Part shown: positions 43,083 to 52,296 of the stretch, in pieces
How the letters are laid out: every line of letters starts with the position of its first letter
Numbering within the stretch: the first letter of the stretch is position 1
Source of the DNA: Bradyrhizobium sp. SZCCT0231
GTDB taxonomy: Bacteria > Pseudomonadota > Alphaproteobacteria > Rhizobiales > Xanthobacteraceae
Assembly: GCF_018130245.1 (NCBI RefSeq)
Contig: NZ_JAFCKP010000017.1
Coordinates: 1 to 64,000 of the forward strand
Reading direction: 5' to 3'
Length of the DNA stretch: 64,000 nucleotides
The notes under the pieces: generated by a model
What the model was told of the DNA's origin: nothing
What the model saw: only the letters and a program-made list of their open reading frames with translations
The model's database searches: none
Translations under genes and position numbers: made by a program

Positions 43083-44150
43083 CTACTCCGCCGCCTGCAA
43101 CCGCACGCCGGCCTTCCTCGGCGCGATCCAGAACACATCGGGCCGCTCGAACAGGAAGTGCGCACCAAGCCGCAACGCAATCCGCCAGATCGCCAGCGCT
43201 CCGATCACGCCGGCGATGGTGACGATAAGCGACACCGTGCCGATGTCGGCAATGACGCCCGTGCGCAGCAGCAGCGTCCGCGTCGCCGCCATCGGCAGGA
43301 AGAAGGCGAGGTAGATCACGATCGAATGCTCGCCGCAGAAGCGGAGGAAATTGAGCCACTGCGCGCGCGCGAGCAGCGTGCCTGTCGTAATGATGGCGCA
43401 GGCGCCGGCAAAGCCGAGCACGAGCGAGACGAGCTTCCATTCGCTGGCCCCATGCGCGACCAGGCCGGCATTGACCAGCGCCCAGGCCGCGAGCGCCGCG
43501 ACTGCGAGCACGGGACGTGCCCGCGCGCGATCCGACAGGGCGAACACATAAGGCGCGAACAAATAGCCCGAATAGAAATAGACGAAGCGCGCGCAGAACT
43601 CGTCGATGACCGTCCAGCCGGTCGTGATGCGTGCGGTCTCCAGCGCGGCGGCGACGAGCCAGATCGCGAGCGGCGGGAGCTTGCGTGTCAGTTTCGTGAC
43701 GATGAAGAAGATCGGCAGCAGATAGATGAACCACAGCGTGCCGAACGGCTCGATGAAGGATTCGAGGTACAGGAAGCCGACCGCGCGCCAGCCGGTCTCC
43801 GCGGCGAAGGCCGGCGCCTTGAAGCCGAACTGGATTGTCACCCAGACGACATAGAAATAGGCGAAATGCACCACCTTGCGGTCGAGATAGGTTCGCCAGT
43901 CCCGATCGATCACCAGAGACAGGAACAAGCCCGAGATCAGGAAGAAATCCGGCATCCGGAACGGCTTTGCGAAGGCCACGGCGACGTGCATGAAACCGGT
44001 CTGGCCGGCGGCGAGCTCGACCCCCAGCACCGAATGCATCATCACGACCATGACGATGCAGATGCCCTTGGCGTAGTCGACCCAGTCGATACGCGCGGCC
44101 GAAGGGGCCTTGGAAAGGCTGGCCGCCGCGATTGTGCCTGATCGTGCCAT
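43083..44150 (-). CDS. Acyltransferase family (OafA/NodX-type) membrane protein
   Basis: A 355-aa polytopic protein of the acyltransferase 3 family, which O-acetylates sugars of surface or secreted glycans. The first segment RIDWVDYAKGICIVMVVMMHSVLGVE holds the conserved catalytic-region His, and DFFLISGLFLSLVIDRDWRTYLDRKV follows; about ten hydrophobic segments are seen. The divergent neighbour is ugd, which makes UDP-glucuronate, consistent with a role in surface polysaccharide (inference). The C-terminus faces the cytoplasm with a basic tail. Confidence 0.9.
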   Translation of the reverse strand: MARSGTIAAASLSKAPSAARIDWVDYAKGICIVMVVMMHSVLGVELAAGQTGFMHVAVAFAKPFRMPDFFLISGLFLSLVIDRDWRTYLDRKVVHFAYFYVVWVTIQFGFKAPAFAAETGWRAVGFLYLESFIEPFGTLWFIYLLPIFFIVTKLTRKLPPLAIWLVAAALETARITTGWTVIDEFCARFVYFYSGYLFAPYVFALSDRARARPVLAVAALAAWALVNAGLVAHGASEWKLVSLVLGFAGACAIITTGTLLARAQWLNFLRFCGEHSIVIYLAFFLPMAATRTLLLRTGVIADIGTVSLIVTIAGVIGALAIWRIALRLGAHFLFERPDVFWIAPRKAGVRLQAAE

Positions 44151-44343
44151 GGTGTCCCTTTTCGAGGCGCGTTCCGCCTGTCCCTGTGTGGGTGTGGGGC
44201 AGTTTGGAGCCCAGTGGTTTCCGACTTCTTTACCGGTTCAAATCGCGGGCCGGTTTTTGCATGCGGACTGTTCCATGACCTCGGGAAAATGCTAAACCGC
44301 CCCAAATTGGGCTTCCGTTAACCAAGCTGGAACAGGATTTTTC

Positions 44344-45660
44344 ATGCGAATTGCGATGATCGGCACGGGCTATGTGGGACTGGTGTCCGGTGCCTGCTTT
44401 GCGGATTTCGGCCACGACGTCACCTGCGTCGACAAGGACGAGAGGAAGATCGCGGCGCTCCATCGCGGCGAGATCCCGATCTACGAGCCCGGGCTGGACG
44501 AGCTGGTCGCGAACAATGTCAAAGCCAAGCGGCTGGATTTCACCACCGACCTTTCCAAGCCGGTTGCCGATGCGGATGCCGTGTTCATCGCGGTCGGCAC
44601 GCCTTCCCGCCGCGGCGATGGGCACGCCGACCTCTCCTACGTCTACGCCGCCGCCCGCGAGATCGCGCAATCGCTTCAAGGCTTCACTGTGGTGGTGACG
44701 AAATCGACCGTGCCGGTCGGCACCGGCGATGAGGTCGAGCGCATCATCCGCGAAGCCAATCCCAAGGCCGATGTGGTTGTCGCCTCCAATCCCGAATTCC
44801 TGCGCGAGGGCGCGGCGATCCGCGATTTCAAATTCCCCGACCGCGTCGTGGTCGGCACCTCCGACGAGCGCGGGCGCAAGGTGATGGGCGACATCTACCG
44901 CCCGCTGTCGCTGAACCAGGCGCCGATGATGTTCACCGCGCGCCGCACCGCCGAGATGATCAAATACGCCGCCAACGCGTTCCTGGCGACCAAGATCACC
45001 TTCATCAACGAGATCGCCGATCTCTCCGAAAAGGCCGGCGCCAATGTCCAGGAGGTCGCGCGCGGCATTGGCCTCGACAACCGCATCGGCACCAAGTTCC
45101 TGCATGCCGGTCCCGGCTTCGGCGGCTCGTGTTTCCCGAAGGACACCAAGGCGCTGATCAAGATCGCGCAGGATTACGACGTCAACTTGCGCATCGTCGA
45201 ATCCGTGCTCGCAGTCAACGAGAACCGCAAGCGCGCGATGGCGCGCAAAGTGAGCCAGGCGCTCGGCGGGGGCTTGCGCGGCAAGACCATCGCCGTGCTC
45301 GGCCTCACCTTCAAGCCCGACACCGACGACATGCGCGACGCGCCGTCGATCCCGCTGGTGACAGGCCTGATCGACATGGGCGCGAAGGTGAAGGCGTTCG
45401 ATCCCGTCGGCATGGAGCAGGCCAAGGGCGAATTGCCCGATATCACCTATTGCGAGGACGCTTATTCCTGCGCGCAAGGCGCCGACGCGCTCGTCATCGT
45501 CACCGAATGGGTGCAGTTCCGCGCGCTCGATCTCGACCGGTTGAAGGCGACCATGGCGCAGCCGGTCGTCGTCGACCTCCGCAACATCTACCGCCCCGAA
45601 GACATGCAAGCCGCCGGCTTCACCTACGAGAGCATCGGCCGCCCGCCGGTGCAGGGCTGA
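44344..45660 (+). CDS. ugd: UDP-glucose 6-dehydrogenase
   Basis: A 438-aa NAD-dependent enzyme oxidising UDP-glucose to UDP-glucuronate, a precursor of capsule and exopolysaccharide. NAD-binding is at MRIAMIGTGYVGLVSGACFADFGHDV; the catalytic Cys is in GPGFGGSCFPKDTKAL; other marks are STVPVGTGDEVERII, ASNPEFLREGAAI, and KYAANAFLATKITFINEIADL. The C-terminal UDP-binding domain includes GLTFKPDTDDMRDAPSI. AGGA precedes the ATG. A phosphohexomutase at 49.2 kb would feed the same sugar-nucleotide pool. Confidence 0.96.
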   Translation: MRIAMIGTGYVGLVSGACFADFGHDVTCVDKDERKIAALHRGEIPIYEPGLDELVANNVKAKRLDFTTDLSKPVADADAVFIAVGTPSRRGDGHADLSYVYAAAREIAQSLQGFTVVVTKSTVPVGTGDEVERIIREANPKADVVVASNPEFLREGAAIRDFKFPDRVVVGTSDERGRKVMGDIYRPLSLNQAPMMFTARRTAEMIKYAANAFLATKITFINEIADLSEKAGANVQEVARGIGLDNRIGTKFLHAGPGFGGSCFPKDTKALIKIAQDYDVNLRIVESVLAVNENRKRAMARKVSQALGGGLRGKTIAVLGLTFKPDTDDMRDAPSIPLVTGLIDMGAKVKAFDPVGMEQAKGELPDITYCEDAYSCAQGADALVIVTEWVQFRALDLDRLKATMAQPVVVDLRNIYRPEDMQAAGFTYESIGRPPVQG

Positions 45661-45684
45661 TCGTTACACGGCGCCACATAAATT

Positions 45685-45806
45685 CGTCATGGCCGGGCTT
45701 GTCCCGGCCATCCACGTCTGTTTTCTGGTCGAGGACGTGGATGCCCGGGCCTTCGCCTCGCCGAAGCGGCTTCGGCCGCGCAGGCGGGACAAGCCCGGGC
45801 ATGACG
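45685..45806. repeat. Palindromic repeat, family C (copy 3)
   Basis: Begins CGTCATGGCCGGGCTTGTCC and ends AAGCCCGGGCATGACG, with an inner CCACGTC/GACGTGG pair. About 122 bp with an asymmetric insertion in the right half. It lies between ugd and hrpB, 12 bases before the hrpB start. Confidence 0.78.
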
Positions 45807-45818
45807 AGTGGATAGATC

Positions 45819-48293
45819 TTGCCCCGCAGCTTCGACACGCCCCTCCCGATCGATGTCGTGCTCGACGATTTGTCGCGCACGCTGGAGGCGCATAACGCCG
45901 CCGTGCTGGTGGCGCCGCCGGGGGCCGGCAAGACCACACGCGTGCCGCTGGCCTTGCTCGATGCGCCCTGGGCCAAGGACAAGAAGATCATCGTGCTGGA
46001 GCCGCGCCGCATCGCCGCGCGCGCCAGTGCCGATCGCATGGCCAAATCGCTTGGCGAGCGTACTGGGGAAACCGTCGGCTACCGCGTCCGCTTCGGCTCG
46101 AAGATCTCGCGCGCGACGCGCATCGAGGTGGTGACGGAGGGTATCTTCAGCCGCCAGATCCTCGACGATCCCGAACTCTCCGGCGTCGCCGCGATCCTGT
46201 TCGACGAATTTCACGAGCGCTCGCTCGACGCCGATCTCGGCCTCGCACTGGCGCGCGATGCGCAAACCGGCCTGCGCGAAGACCTGCGCATCCTCGTGAT
46301 GTCGGCGACGCTCGATGGCGCGCGCGTGGCAAGGCTGCTCGGCGATGCCCCCGTCGTCGAAAGCGAGGGCCGCGCCTTTCCGGTCGAGACGCACTATCTC
46401 GGCCGCAAGGCGGATGCGCCGATCGAGCGGCAGATGGCGGATGCGATTGCGTCCGCGCTACGCGCCGATGGCGGCTCGGTGCTGGCGTTCCTGCCGGGCG
46501 CTGCCGAGATCCGCCGCACCCAGAATTTTCTCGGCGAGCGCGTGCAGGATGCCTCCGTCGAGATCGTGCCGCTGTTCGGCGCGCTCGATGCCGCCGTGCA
46601 GGACCGTGCCATCGCGCCGGCGCCCAAGGGCATGCGCAAGGTGGTGCTGGCGACATCGATCGCGGAGACCTCGCTCACCATCGAGGGCGTCCGCATCGTG
46701 GTCGATTGCGGTCTCGCCCGCGTGCCGCGCTATGAGCCCGACATCGGCCTGACACGGCTCGAGACCGTGCGCGCCTCGCGAGCGGCGGTGGACCAGCGCC
46801 GCGGCCGCGCCGGCCGCACCGAGCCCGGTGTCTGCTACCGGCTCTGGGACGAGCCGCAGACGGCCTCGCTTGCGCCCTACACCCAGCCGGAAATCCTCAG
46901 CGCCGATCTGTCGTCGCTCGTGCTCGATCTCGCGCAATGGGGCGTCAGCGACCCCGCCGCGCTGTCGTTCCTCGATCCGCCGCCGCAGCCGGCCTGGAAG
47001 GAAGCGAAGAGCCTGCTGACCGAGCTCGACGCGCTCGATGGCGACGGCCGCATCACTGCCGAGGGCAAGAGCCTGCGCGCACTGGCGCTGCCGCCGCGGC
47101 TGGCGCGCATGATCGTGGATTCGCATCGCGCCGGCAGCGGTGAGGCCGCCGCCGAGATCGCCGCCATCATCACCGAGCGCGGGTTAGGGGGCGACAGCGT
47201 CGATCTCGAGCACCGGCGCGACCAGTTCCGCCGTGACCGCTCGCCGCGCGCCGCGAGCGCGCGCGATCTGGCGCGACGCTGGGCCTCGCAGGTCGCGGCG
47301 TCGGAGAAGGCTGGGCAGCATGAGGATCTTTCAACCGGCCTGATGCTCGCCTATGCATTCCCGGACCGTGTCGCGCGCAATCGCGGCAATGGCAGCTTCG
47401 TGCTGGCCAACGGCCGTGGCGCTGCCGTCGAGCAGACCTCCTCGCTCGCCCGCGCGCCCTACATCGCGATCGGCGAGATGACCGGGACGGCGGCGAGCGG
47501 ACGCATCCTGCTCGCTGCGCAAATCACCCAGGACGAGATCGAGCGGCATTTCGCCGAGCATATCGAGACCGCCGACGAGATCTCCTTTGATCGCGGCGCG
47601 ATGGCGCTGCGGGCGCGGCGCAAGCGCGTGCTGCACGCGATCACGCTGTCCGAGGCGACGCTTTCAGTGTCGCCCTCGGAGGACACCGCGCGCATCTTTG
47701 CCGAAGGACTGATTGCGGCCGGCCTCGACCGGCTGCCCTGGTCGAAGGCCGCCAAGCAATGGCGCGATCGCGTGATGTTCCTGCGCAAGGCCGAAGGCGA
47801 CGGCTGGCCCGACCTGTCCGACGACGGCCTGATCGCGCGGCGCGACGATTGGCTGGTGCCGGCGCTCTACGACAAGATCGCGCTCAAGGACATCTCAGCG
47901 GGGGATATCTCCGATGCGCTGATGGCGCTGCTGCCCTGGGACATGCGCGCACGGCTCGATCGCGAGGCACCGACCCATTTCGAGGCGCCGACCGGAAGCG
48001 CACTCGCGATCGACTACGAGGCCGAGCAGGGGCCGACCATCGCGGTGCGGCTGCAGGAATTGTTCGGCCTCAACACCCATCCCTCGGTCGCCGGGGGCAA
48101 GGTGCCGCTGGTGCTGGAATTGCTGTCGCCGGCCCAGCGTCCGGTGCAGGTGACGCGCGATCTCCCCGGGTTCTGGCGCGGCAGCTACGCCGCCGTGCGC
48201 TCCGACCTGCGCGGCCGCTATCCGCGTCATCCCTGGCCCGACGATCCCGCGAGCGCAGTGCCGACAAGGCGGGCGAAGCCGCGCGGGACGTGA
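45819..48293 (+). CDS. hrpB: ATP-dependent helicase HrpB
   Basis: An 824-aa DEAH-box RNA helicase. Motif I is VLVAPPGAGKTTRVPLA, motif II is LFDEFHERSLDADLGLA (DEFH), motif III LVMSATLDG, then VLAFLPGAAEIRRT, VVLATSIAETSLTIEGVR and the motif VI QRRGRAGRTEPG; the helicase-associated and HrpB-specific C-terminal domains fill the rest. The TTG start gives the expected PRSFDTPLPIDVVLDDL N-terminus and no in-frame ATG is closer. The role of HrpB in bacteria is not well defined. Confidence 0.94.
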   Translation: MPRSFDTPLPIDVVLDDLSRTLEAHNAAVLVAPPGAGKTTRVPLALLDAPWAKDKKIIVLEPRRIAARASADRMAKSLGERTGETVGYRVRFGSKISRATRIEVVTEGIFSRQILDDPELSGVAAILFDEFHERSLDADLGLALARDAQTGLREDLRILVMSATLDGARVARLLGDAPVVESEGRAFPVETHYLGRKADAPIERQMADAIASALRADGGSVLAFLPGAAEIRRTQNFLGERVQDASVEIVPLFGALDAAVQDRAIAPAPKGMRKVVLATSIAETSLTIEGVRIVVDCGLARVPRYEPDIGLTRLETVRASRAAVDQRRGRAGRTEPGVCYRLWDEPQTASLAPYTQPEILSADLSSLVLDLAQWGVSDPAALSFLDPPPQPAWKEAKSLLTELDALDGDGRITAEGKSLRALALPPRLARMIVDSHRAGSGEAAAEIAAIITERGLGGDSVDLEHRRDQFRRDRSPRAASARDLARRWASQVAASEKAGQHEDLSTGLMLAYAFPDRVARNRGNGSFVLANGRGAAVEQTSSLARAPYIAIGEMTGTAASGRILLAAQITQDEIERHFAEHIETADEISFDRGAMALRARRKRVLHAITLSEATLSVSPSEDTARIFAEGLIAAGLDRLPWSKAAKQWRDRVMFLRKAEGDGWPDLSDDGLIARRDDWLVPALYDKIALKDISAGDISDALMALLPWDMRARLDREAPTHFEAPTGSALAIDYEAEQGPTIAVRLQELFGLNTHPSVAGGKVPLVLELLSPAQRPVQVTRDLPGFWRGSYAAVRSDLRGRYPRHPWPDDPASAVPTRRAKPRGT

Positions 48294-48455
48294 TGTGTCT
48301 TTCTCCCTCGCCCGCGATTGCGGGGAGAGGTTTAAACCAGCGCATTAACCGTCCGCTCATCCTTTTCGTCAAAATGACAGGAGCCCCGGCGCGTCTTCGC
48401 TCGCGGACGGGTGCGCCGCGTGGTGAAATCGAGCTCTCGGCTCGGAAGTGGTGTG

Positions 48456-48968
48456 ATGCGTAACATTATGATCATCGCGGCCGTCATGATCGGCCTCGGC
48501 ACCTTCATGGCGCAGATGGCGGACAAGATGAGCTCGGCTTCCGCCACGTCAGTGCCGCGCACGACGGTCGCGGTCGCGGCCACAGCCCCGGCCGGCGGCC
48601 GCAGCCTGGCCATTTCCCGTGACGGCCGCGGTCATTTCCAGACCGAGGGCCGGATCGACGGCCAGCGCCTGGGCTTCATGGTCGATACCGGCGCCTCCGT
48701 GGTTGCGCTGAACGAGACCTCGGCCGCACGCTTTGGGCTCCGTCCGTCGCGCAGCGAGTACAACGCCACCGTCTCCACCGCCAACGGCACCATCAAGGCC
48801 GCGCGCACCCGCATCGCCATGCTCGAGGTCGGCGGCCTGATCGTGCGCGACGTCGATGCCATGGTATTGCCGGACGAAGCGCTGTCGGAGAACCTGCTCG
48901 GCCTCTCCTTCCTGTCCCGCCTCAAGCGCTTCGAATACGCCAACGGCCAGATGGTGCTCGAGCAGTAG
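48456..48968 (+). CDS. Retropepsin-like aspartic protease (TIGR02281 clan AA)
   Basis: A 170-aa protein with an N-terminal membrane anchor (MRNIMIIAAVMIGLGTFMAQM), a variable linker and a retroviral-type aspartic protease domain. The catalytic motif is FMVDTGASVVALNE, followed by VSTANGTIKAARTRIAMLEVGGLIVRDVDAMVLPD and the closing NLLGLSFLSRLKRFEYANGQMVLEQ. It is expected to face the periplasm and to work as a dimer. A GGAAG lies before the ATG. Substrates are unknown. Confidence 0.9.
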   Translation: MRNIMIIAAVMIGLGTFMAQMADKMSSASATSVPRTTVAVAATAPAGGRSLAISRDGRGHFQTEGRIDGQRLGFMVDTGASVVALNETSAARFGLRPSRSEYNATVSTANGTIKAARTRIAMLEVGGLIVRDVDAMVLPDEALSENLLGLSFLSRLKRFEYANGQMVLEQ

Positions 48969-49032
48969 GCAGAGCCCGTCGCGATCGGGCGCCGCTCATT
49001 TCAAAAAGATTTCTTGCTTCGGCCGCCTTCGC

Positions 49033-49052
49033 GGTAACGTTTCTCCGTTACC
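49033..49052. promoter_or_regulatory. Inverted repeat upstream of the phosphohexomutase gene
   Basis: GGTAACG (49033-49039) and CGTTACC (49046-49052) form a perfect 7-bp inverted repeat with a 6-base spacer, 108 bp before the ATG. The form suits a dimeric regulator, but no known consensus was recognised. Confidence 0.35.
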
Positions 49053-49160
49053 AAACTGCCGCAATTATCGGCCATAAGCCTTCATTCCCGCCTTTCGTTG
49101 CGGCCTGGCATTCGCTAAGGCTGCAGCAAATCCTGCTCCCCTTTTCAAGAGACCGTCTCA

Positions 49161-50660
49161 ATGTTCCCGAAGCCGAAATCCGTATTGTTGCCAAACACCT
49201 ACGCCTTCGAATCCGAGCCGATGGTGAAGCCGACGGGCTTTCGCGAATACGACGCGCGCTGGTTGTTCCAGAAGGAAATCAACCTGATGGGTGTGCAGGC
49301 GCTCGGCATGGGGCTGGGCGCGCTGATCGCTGAGCTCGGCGTCCGCCAGGAGATCGTCACCGGCCACGATTTCCGCGGCTATTCGGCCTCGATCAAATAT
49401 GCGCTGATCACCGGCCTGATGGCAGCGGGGTGCAAGGTGCACGACATCGGCCTTGCGGTGACGCCGATGGCCTATTTCGCGCAGTTCGATCTCGACGTGC
49501 CCTGCGTCGCCATGGTTACGGCCTCGCACAACGACAATGGCTGGACCGGCGTGAAGATGGGCGCCAACCGTCCGTTGACCTTCGGCCCCGACGAGATGAC
49601 GCGGCTGAAGGAGATCGTGCTCAACGCAGAGTTCAAGAACAAAGCCGGCGGCTCCTACCAGTTCCACGAGAATTACCCGGCGCGCTACATCGCCGACCTC
49701 ACCAATCGTCCGAAGCTCAAGCGCAAGCTCAAGGTCGTCGCGGCCTGCGGCAACGGCACCGCCGGCGCCTTCGCGCCGCAAGTGCTGGAAGCGATCGGCT
49801 GCGAGGTGATCCCGCTCGACACCGAGCTCGACCACACCTTCCCGAAATACAATCCGAACCCCGAGGACATGGAGATGCTGCACGCGATCCGCGACGCGGT
49901 GCTGCATCACAAGGCCGATGTCGGCCTCGGCTTCGACGGTGACGGCGACCGCTGCGGCGTCGTCGACAACACCGGCGAGGAGATCTTTGCCGACAAGGTC
50001 GGCGTCATGCTGGCGCGCGACATGTCGGCGATCCACAAGGACGCGCAGTTCGTCGTCGACGTGAAGTCGACCGGCCTGTTCGTCACCGATCCCGTGCTGC
50101 AGAAGCAGGGCGCCAAGACCGCCTATTGGAAGACCGGCCATTCCTACATGAAGCGCCGCACCAACGAGATGGGCGCGCTGGCGGGGTTCGAGAAGTCCGG
50201 CCACTTCTTCTTCAACAAGCCGTTCGGCCGCGGCTATGACGACGGTCTGGTCTCGGCGATCGCGATCTGCGACATGCTCGATCGCGCGCCCGGCAAGTCG
50301 ATGGCCGACCTGAAGAACGCGCTGCCGAAAACCTGGTCGTCGCCGACGATGTCGCCGCACTGCGCCGACGAGGTCAAATACGGCGTCATCGACAAGGTGG
50401 TGAAGCATTTCGAGGGCTTGCAGGCCAAGGGCGCCAAGATTGGCGATCAGGCGATCCGCGATCTCGTCACCGTCAATGGCGTGCGCGTCACCGTCGAAGA
50501 CGGCAGCTGGGGCCTGGTGCGCGCCTCCTCCAACAAGCCCGAGCTCGTCGTCGTGGTCGAGAGTCCGGTCTCCGAGCAGCGTATGCACGACATGTTCGAG
50601 ATGGTGAACAGCGTGCTGCGCACGCATCCCGAAGTCGGCGAGTACAACCAGAAGATATGA
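49161..50660 (+). CDS. Phosphomannomutase/phosphoglucomutase
   Basis: A 499-aa alpha-D-phosphohexomutase interconverting 6- and 1-phosphates of glucose or mannose for polysaccharide precursors. The phosphoserine loop is MVTASHNDNGWTGVKMG, the metal loop is GFDGDGDRCGVVDN, the sugar-binding loop lies at GALAGFEKSGHFFF (E-x-S-G-H), and the C-terminal phosphate loop is VRASSNKPELVVV. All four domains are present. It would supply UDP-glucose for ugd at 44.3 kb. Confidence 0.94.
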   Translation: MFPKPKSVLLPNTYAFESEPMVKPTGFREYDARWLFQKEINLMGVQALGMGLGALIAELGVRQEIVTGHDFRGYSASIKYALITGLMAAGCKVHDIGLAVTPMAYFAQFDLDVPCVAMVTASHNDNGWTGVKMGANRPLTFGPDEMTRLKEIVLNAEFKNKAGGSYQFHENYPARYIADLTNRPKLKRKLKVVAACGNGTAGAFAPQVLEAIGCEVIPLDTELDHTFPKYNPNPEDMEMLHAIRDAVLHHKADVGLGFDGDGDRCGVVDNTGEEIFADKVGVMLARDMSAIHKDAQFVVDVKSTGLFVTDPVLQKQGAKTAYWKTGHSYMKRRTNEMGALAGFEKSGHFFFNKPFGRGYDDGLVSAIAICDMLDRAPGKSMADLKNALPKTWSSPTMSPHCADEVKYGVIDKVVKHFEGLQAKGAKIGDQAIRDLVTVNGVRVTVEDGSWGLVRASSNKPELVVVVESPVSEQRMHDMFEMVNSVLRTHPEVGEYNQKI

Positions 50661-50672
50661 GCGCTAACGCGC

Positions 50673-51512
50673 TCAGCCTCCGGGCGGGCCGAACAGGGTA
50701 CGGAGCTTCGCGCCCGCACCCTGTGCCTTCCAGGCGTCGCCCAGCATCGCGATCCATTCGCCGAGCGCGATCCGGATCGGGTTGAAGGATTGCGCGCCGC
50801 CAACGAGGCCAAAGCGGAGAGGTTGGTCGGAGGGCCGTTCGGCAAAGGTCCCGAACAGGCGGTCGAACACGATCAGGATGCCGCCATAGTTCTTGTCGAG
50901 GCAGGCCTCGTTGCAGGCGTGATGCACGCGATGATGGCTCGGGGTGTTGAGCACCCATTCGAGCACGCCGAGCTTCGGCGCGAAGTTGCTGTGGATGAAG
51001 AACTGATAGGACAGGTTGATCCCGAGCATCGCGACGATCGCGAACGGGTGGAAGCCGATCAGCGCAAGCGGCAGGAAGAACAGGAAATTGCCCGAGATGT
51101 TGCCGGTCCAGCCGAGCCGGATCGCCGCGGTCAGGTTCAGCCGCGTCGTCGAGTGATGCACGGCATGCGTCGCCCACATCCAGCGGATGCGATGCGAGGC
51201 GCGATGCTGCCAGTAGTACAGGAATTCGCTGCCCAGGAATAATCCCGCGAGCGCAAGCGGAGCGGTCTGCGCGAAGTCGAACAGGCGATGCTCGTACAGG
51301 AACGCGAACGGCACCGCGAGGAGGCCGGCCTCGATCGCGCGCAGCAGGTTCTGTCCGAGGGCCACGCCGAACGATGCAGCGCTCTCGCGCCAGTCGTGGG
51401 TGTCGCGATTGGCAAGCCGGCCGATGCCGTATTCGAGCAGCATCAGGCAGATCGCCGTCGCCAGGATCACGCGCCTGAGCGTCGGATCGAGCAGAAGTGA
51501 GACGTAGCCCAC
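50673..51512 (-). CDS. Sterol desaturase / fatty acid hydroxylase family protein
   Basis: A 279-aa membrane di-iron protein. The histidine boxes are HRASHRIRWMWATHAVHHS, NFAPKLG preceded by FFIHSN, and HRVHHACNEACLDKNYGG, followed by a conserved ILIVFDRLFGTF. Four or so hydrophobic segments surround them. Members hydroxylate or desaturate lipids; the substrate is unknown. It begins 9 bp after the Cys-rich protein gene on the same strand, so the two may be co-transcribed. Confidence 0.9.
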   Translation of the reverse strand: MGYVSLLLDPTLRRVILATAICLMLLEYGIGRLANRDTHDWRESAASFGVALGQNLLRAIEAGLLAVPFAFLYEHRLFDFAQTAPLALAGLFLGSEFLYYWQHRASHRIRWMWATHAVHHSTTRLNLTAAIRLGWTGNISGNFLFFLPLALIGFHPFAIVAMLGINLSYQFFIHSNFAPKLGVLEWVLNTPSHHRVHHACNEACLDKNYGGILIVFDRLFGTFAERPSDQPLRFGLVGGAQSFNPIRIALGEWIAMLGDAWKAQGAGAKLRTLFGPPGG

Positions 51513-51521
51513 GGCATCCTC

Positions 51522-51818
51522 CTATTTCGTTACGGCGCCGTCCCCCGCCGCCTGCGTGCGAGGCAGCGTCTGCGCGCAGGTCGGGGTGAGCTGGCCGGCG
51601 TGAGATTGCAGGCAGGCGAGAATGCGTCCGCCGCCCGGTGCGACGTCGCTGCAAAGGCGGCGATAGTCGGTGCGGCAGGCCTGCATGACCGCTCGTGCTT
51701 CGCTGCGCATCTGCGGGGTGATCTGCGTTTGCAACTGGCTCTGGGCGAACGCGGACGTCGAAGCGCCGAGGGCCACGATGGCTGCAGCTTGCGGCAGGAA
51801 ACGGAAAATCGATGACAC
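51522..51818 (-). CDS. Small exported cysteine-rich repeat protein
   Basis: A 98-aa secreted or periplasmic protein: signal peptide MSSIFRFLPQAAAIVALGASTSAFA, then a module with cysteines at 48, 56, 69 and 81 (ACRTDYRRLCSDVAPGGGRILACL...TCAQ). The C-x7-C-x12-C-x11-C spacing fits the Cys-rich GLG1/FGFR repeat family, found in small bacterial exported proteins of unknown role. It is the upstream neighbour of the sterol-desaturase gene and lies in the set divergent from the two-component system. Confidence 0.78.
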   Translation of the reverse strand: MSSIFRFLPQAAAIVALGASTSAFAQSQLQTQITPQMRSEARAVMQACRTDYRRLCSDVAPGGGRILACLQSHAGQLTPTCAQTLPRTQAAGDGAVTK

Positions 51819-51891
51819 GGTGCTGATCCTTTCTGATTCGACGAGATCGGCCGTCGCCGCGCGGGGCTGACGCGGCGACGGCGGCGCGGCG

Positions 51892-52113
51892 TCAGCGCGA
51901 GACCGTGCCGGTGCGGGTGTAGGTGTTCCCCGCGGGACCGGTGCGGGTCACGCTGCGCGTGCAGCTTCCGTTGGCGCAGCTTCCCGTCGCGGTGACGCTC
52001 GAGGTGCCGCGCGGCCCGCTCGCCGTCGCCGAGCGCGTCCAGGCATTGGCGTCGGCCGCCGCGGCAACCGACAGGGCGCCGATGACGAGGGAGGTGAGGA
52101 AGAACTTGGTCAT
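51892..52113 (-). CDS. Small exported Thr/Ser/Gly-rich repeat protein
   Basis: A 73-aa protein with signal peptide MTKFFLTSLVIGALSVAAAADANA. The mature part is an internal duplication: residues 26-44 (TRSATASGPRGTSSVTATG) resemble 52-69 (TRSVTRTGPAGNTYTRTG), with two cysteines (46, 51) between them that may form a disulfide. AAGGAG lies at good distance before the ATG. It is divergent from the response regulator with the TGTAACA tandem site between them, so it may be regulated by it (inference). Confidence 0.75.
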   Translation of the reverse strand: MTKFFLTSLVIGALSVAAAADANAWTRSATASGPRGTSSVTATGSCANGSCTRSVTRTGPAGNTYTRTGTVSR

Positions 52114-52230
52114 GCTTGTCGTCTCCTTCTGGGGGCTGCCGTGAGCGGGAGCCATGCGGAGGAGACTGGGGCCGCGGCGTCTGCGTCGCATTGCCGGGAC
52201 GAAACGAATGTTATGGCTTTGTCGGCCTCG

Positions 52231-52247
52231 TGTAACACTATGTAACA
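52231..52247. promoter_or_regulatory. Tandem TGTAACA site between the small-protein genes and the two-component system
   Basis: TGTAACACTATGTAACA contains two TGTAACA copies exactly 10 bp apart, the one-turn direct-repeat form bound by OmpR-family response regulators. The opposite strand, TGTTACATAGTGTTACA, agrees at all but one fixed position with the RstA box TACATNTNGTTACA as I recall it. It lies 50 bp before the response regulator start and 118 bp from the divergent 73-aa gene. Confidence 0.55.
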
Positions 52248-52296
52248 ACGGCGCCGCTGCCCTTGCGCGGCGCGCGCGGTCGTCCACAATGCGGCG

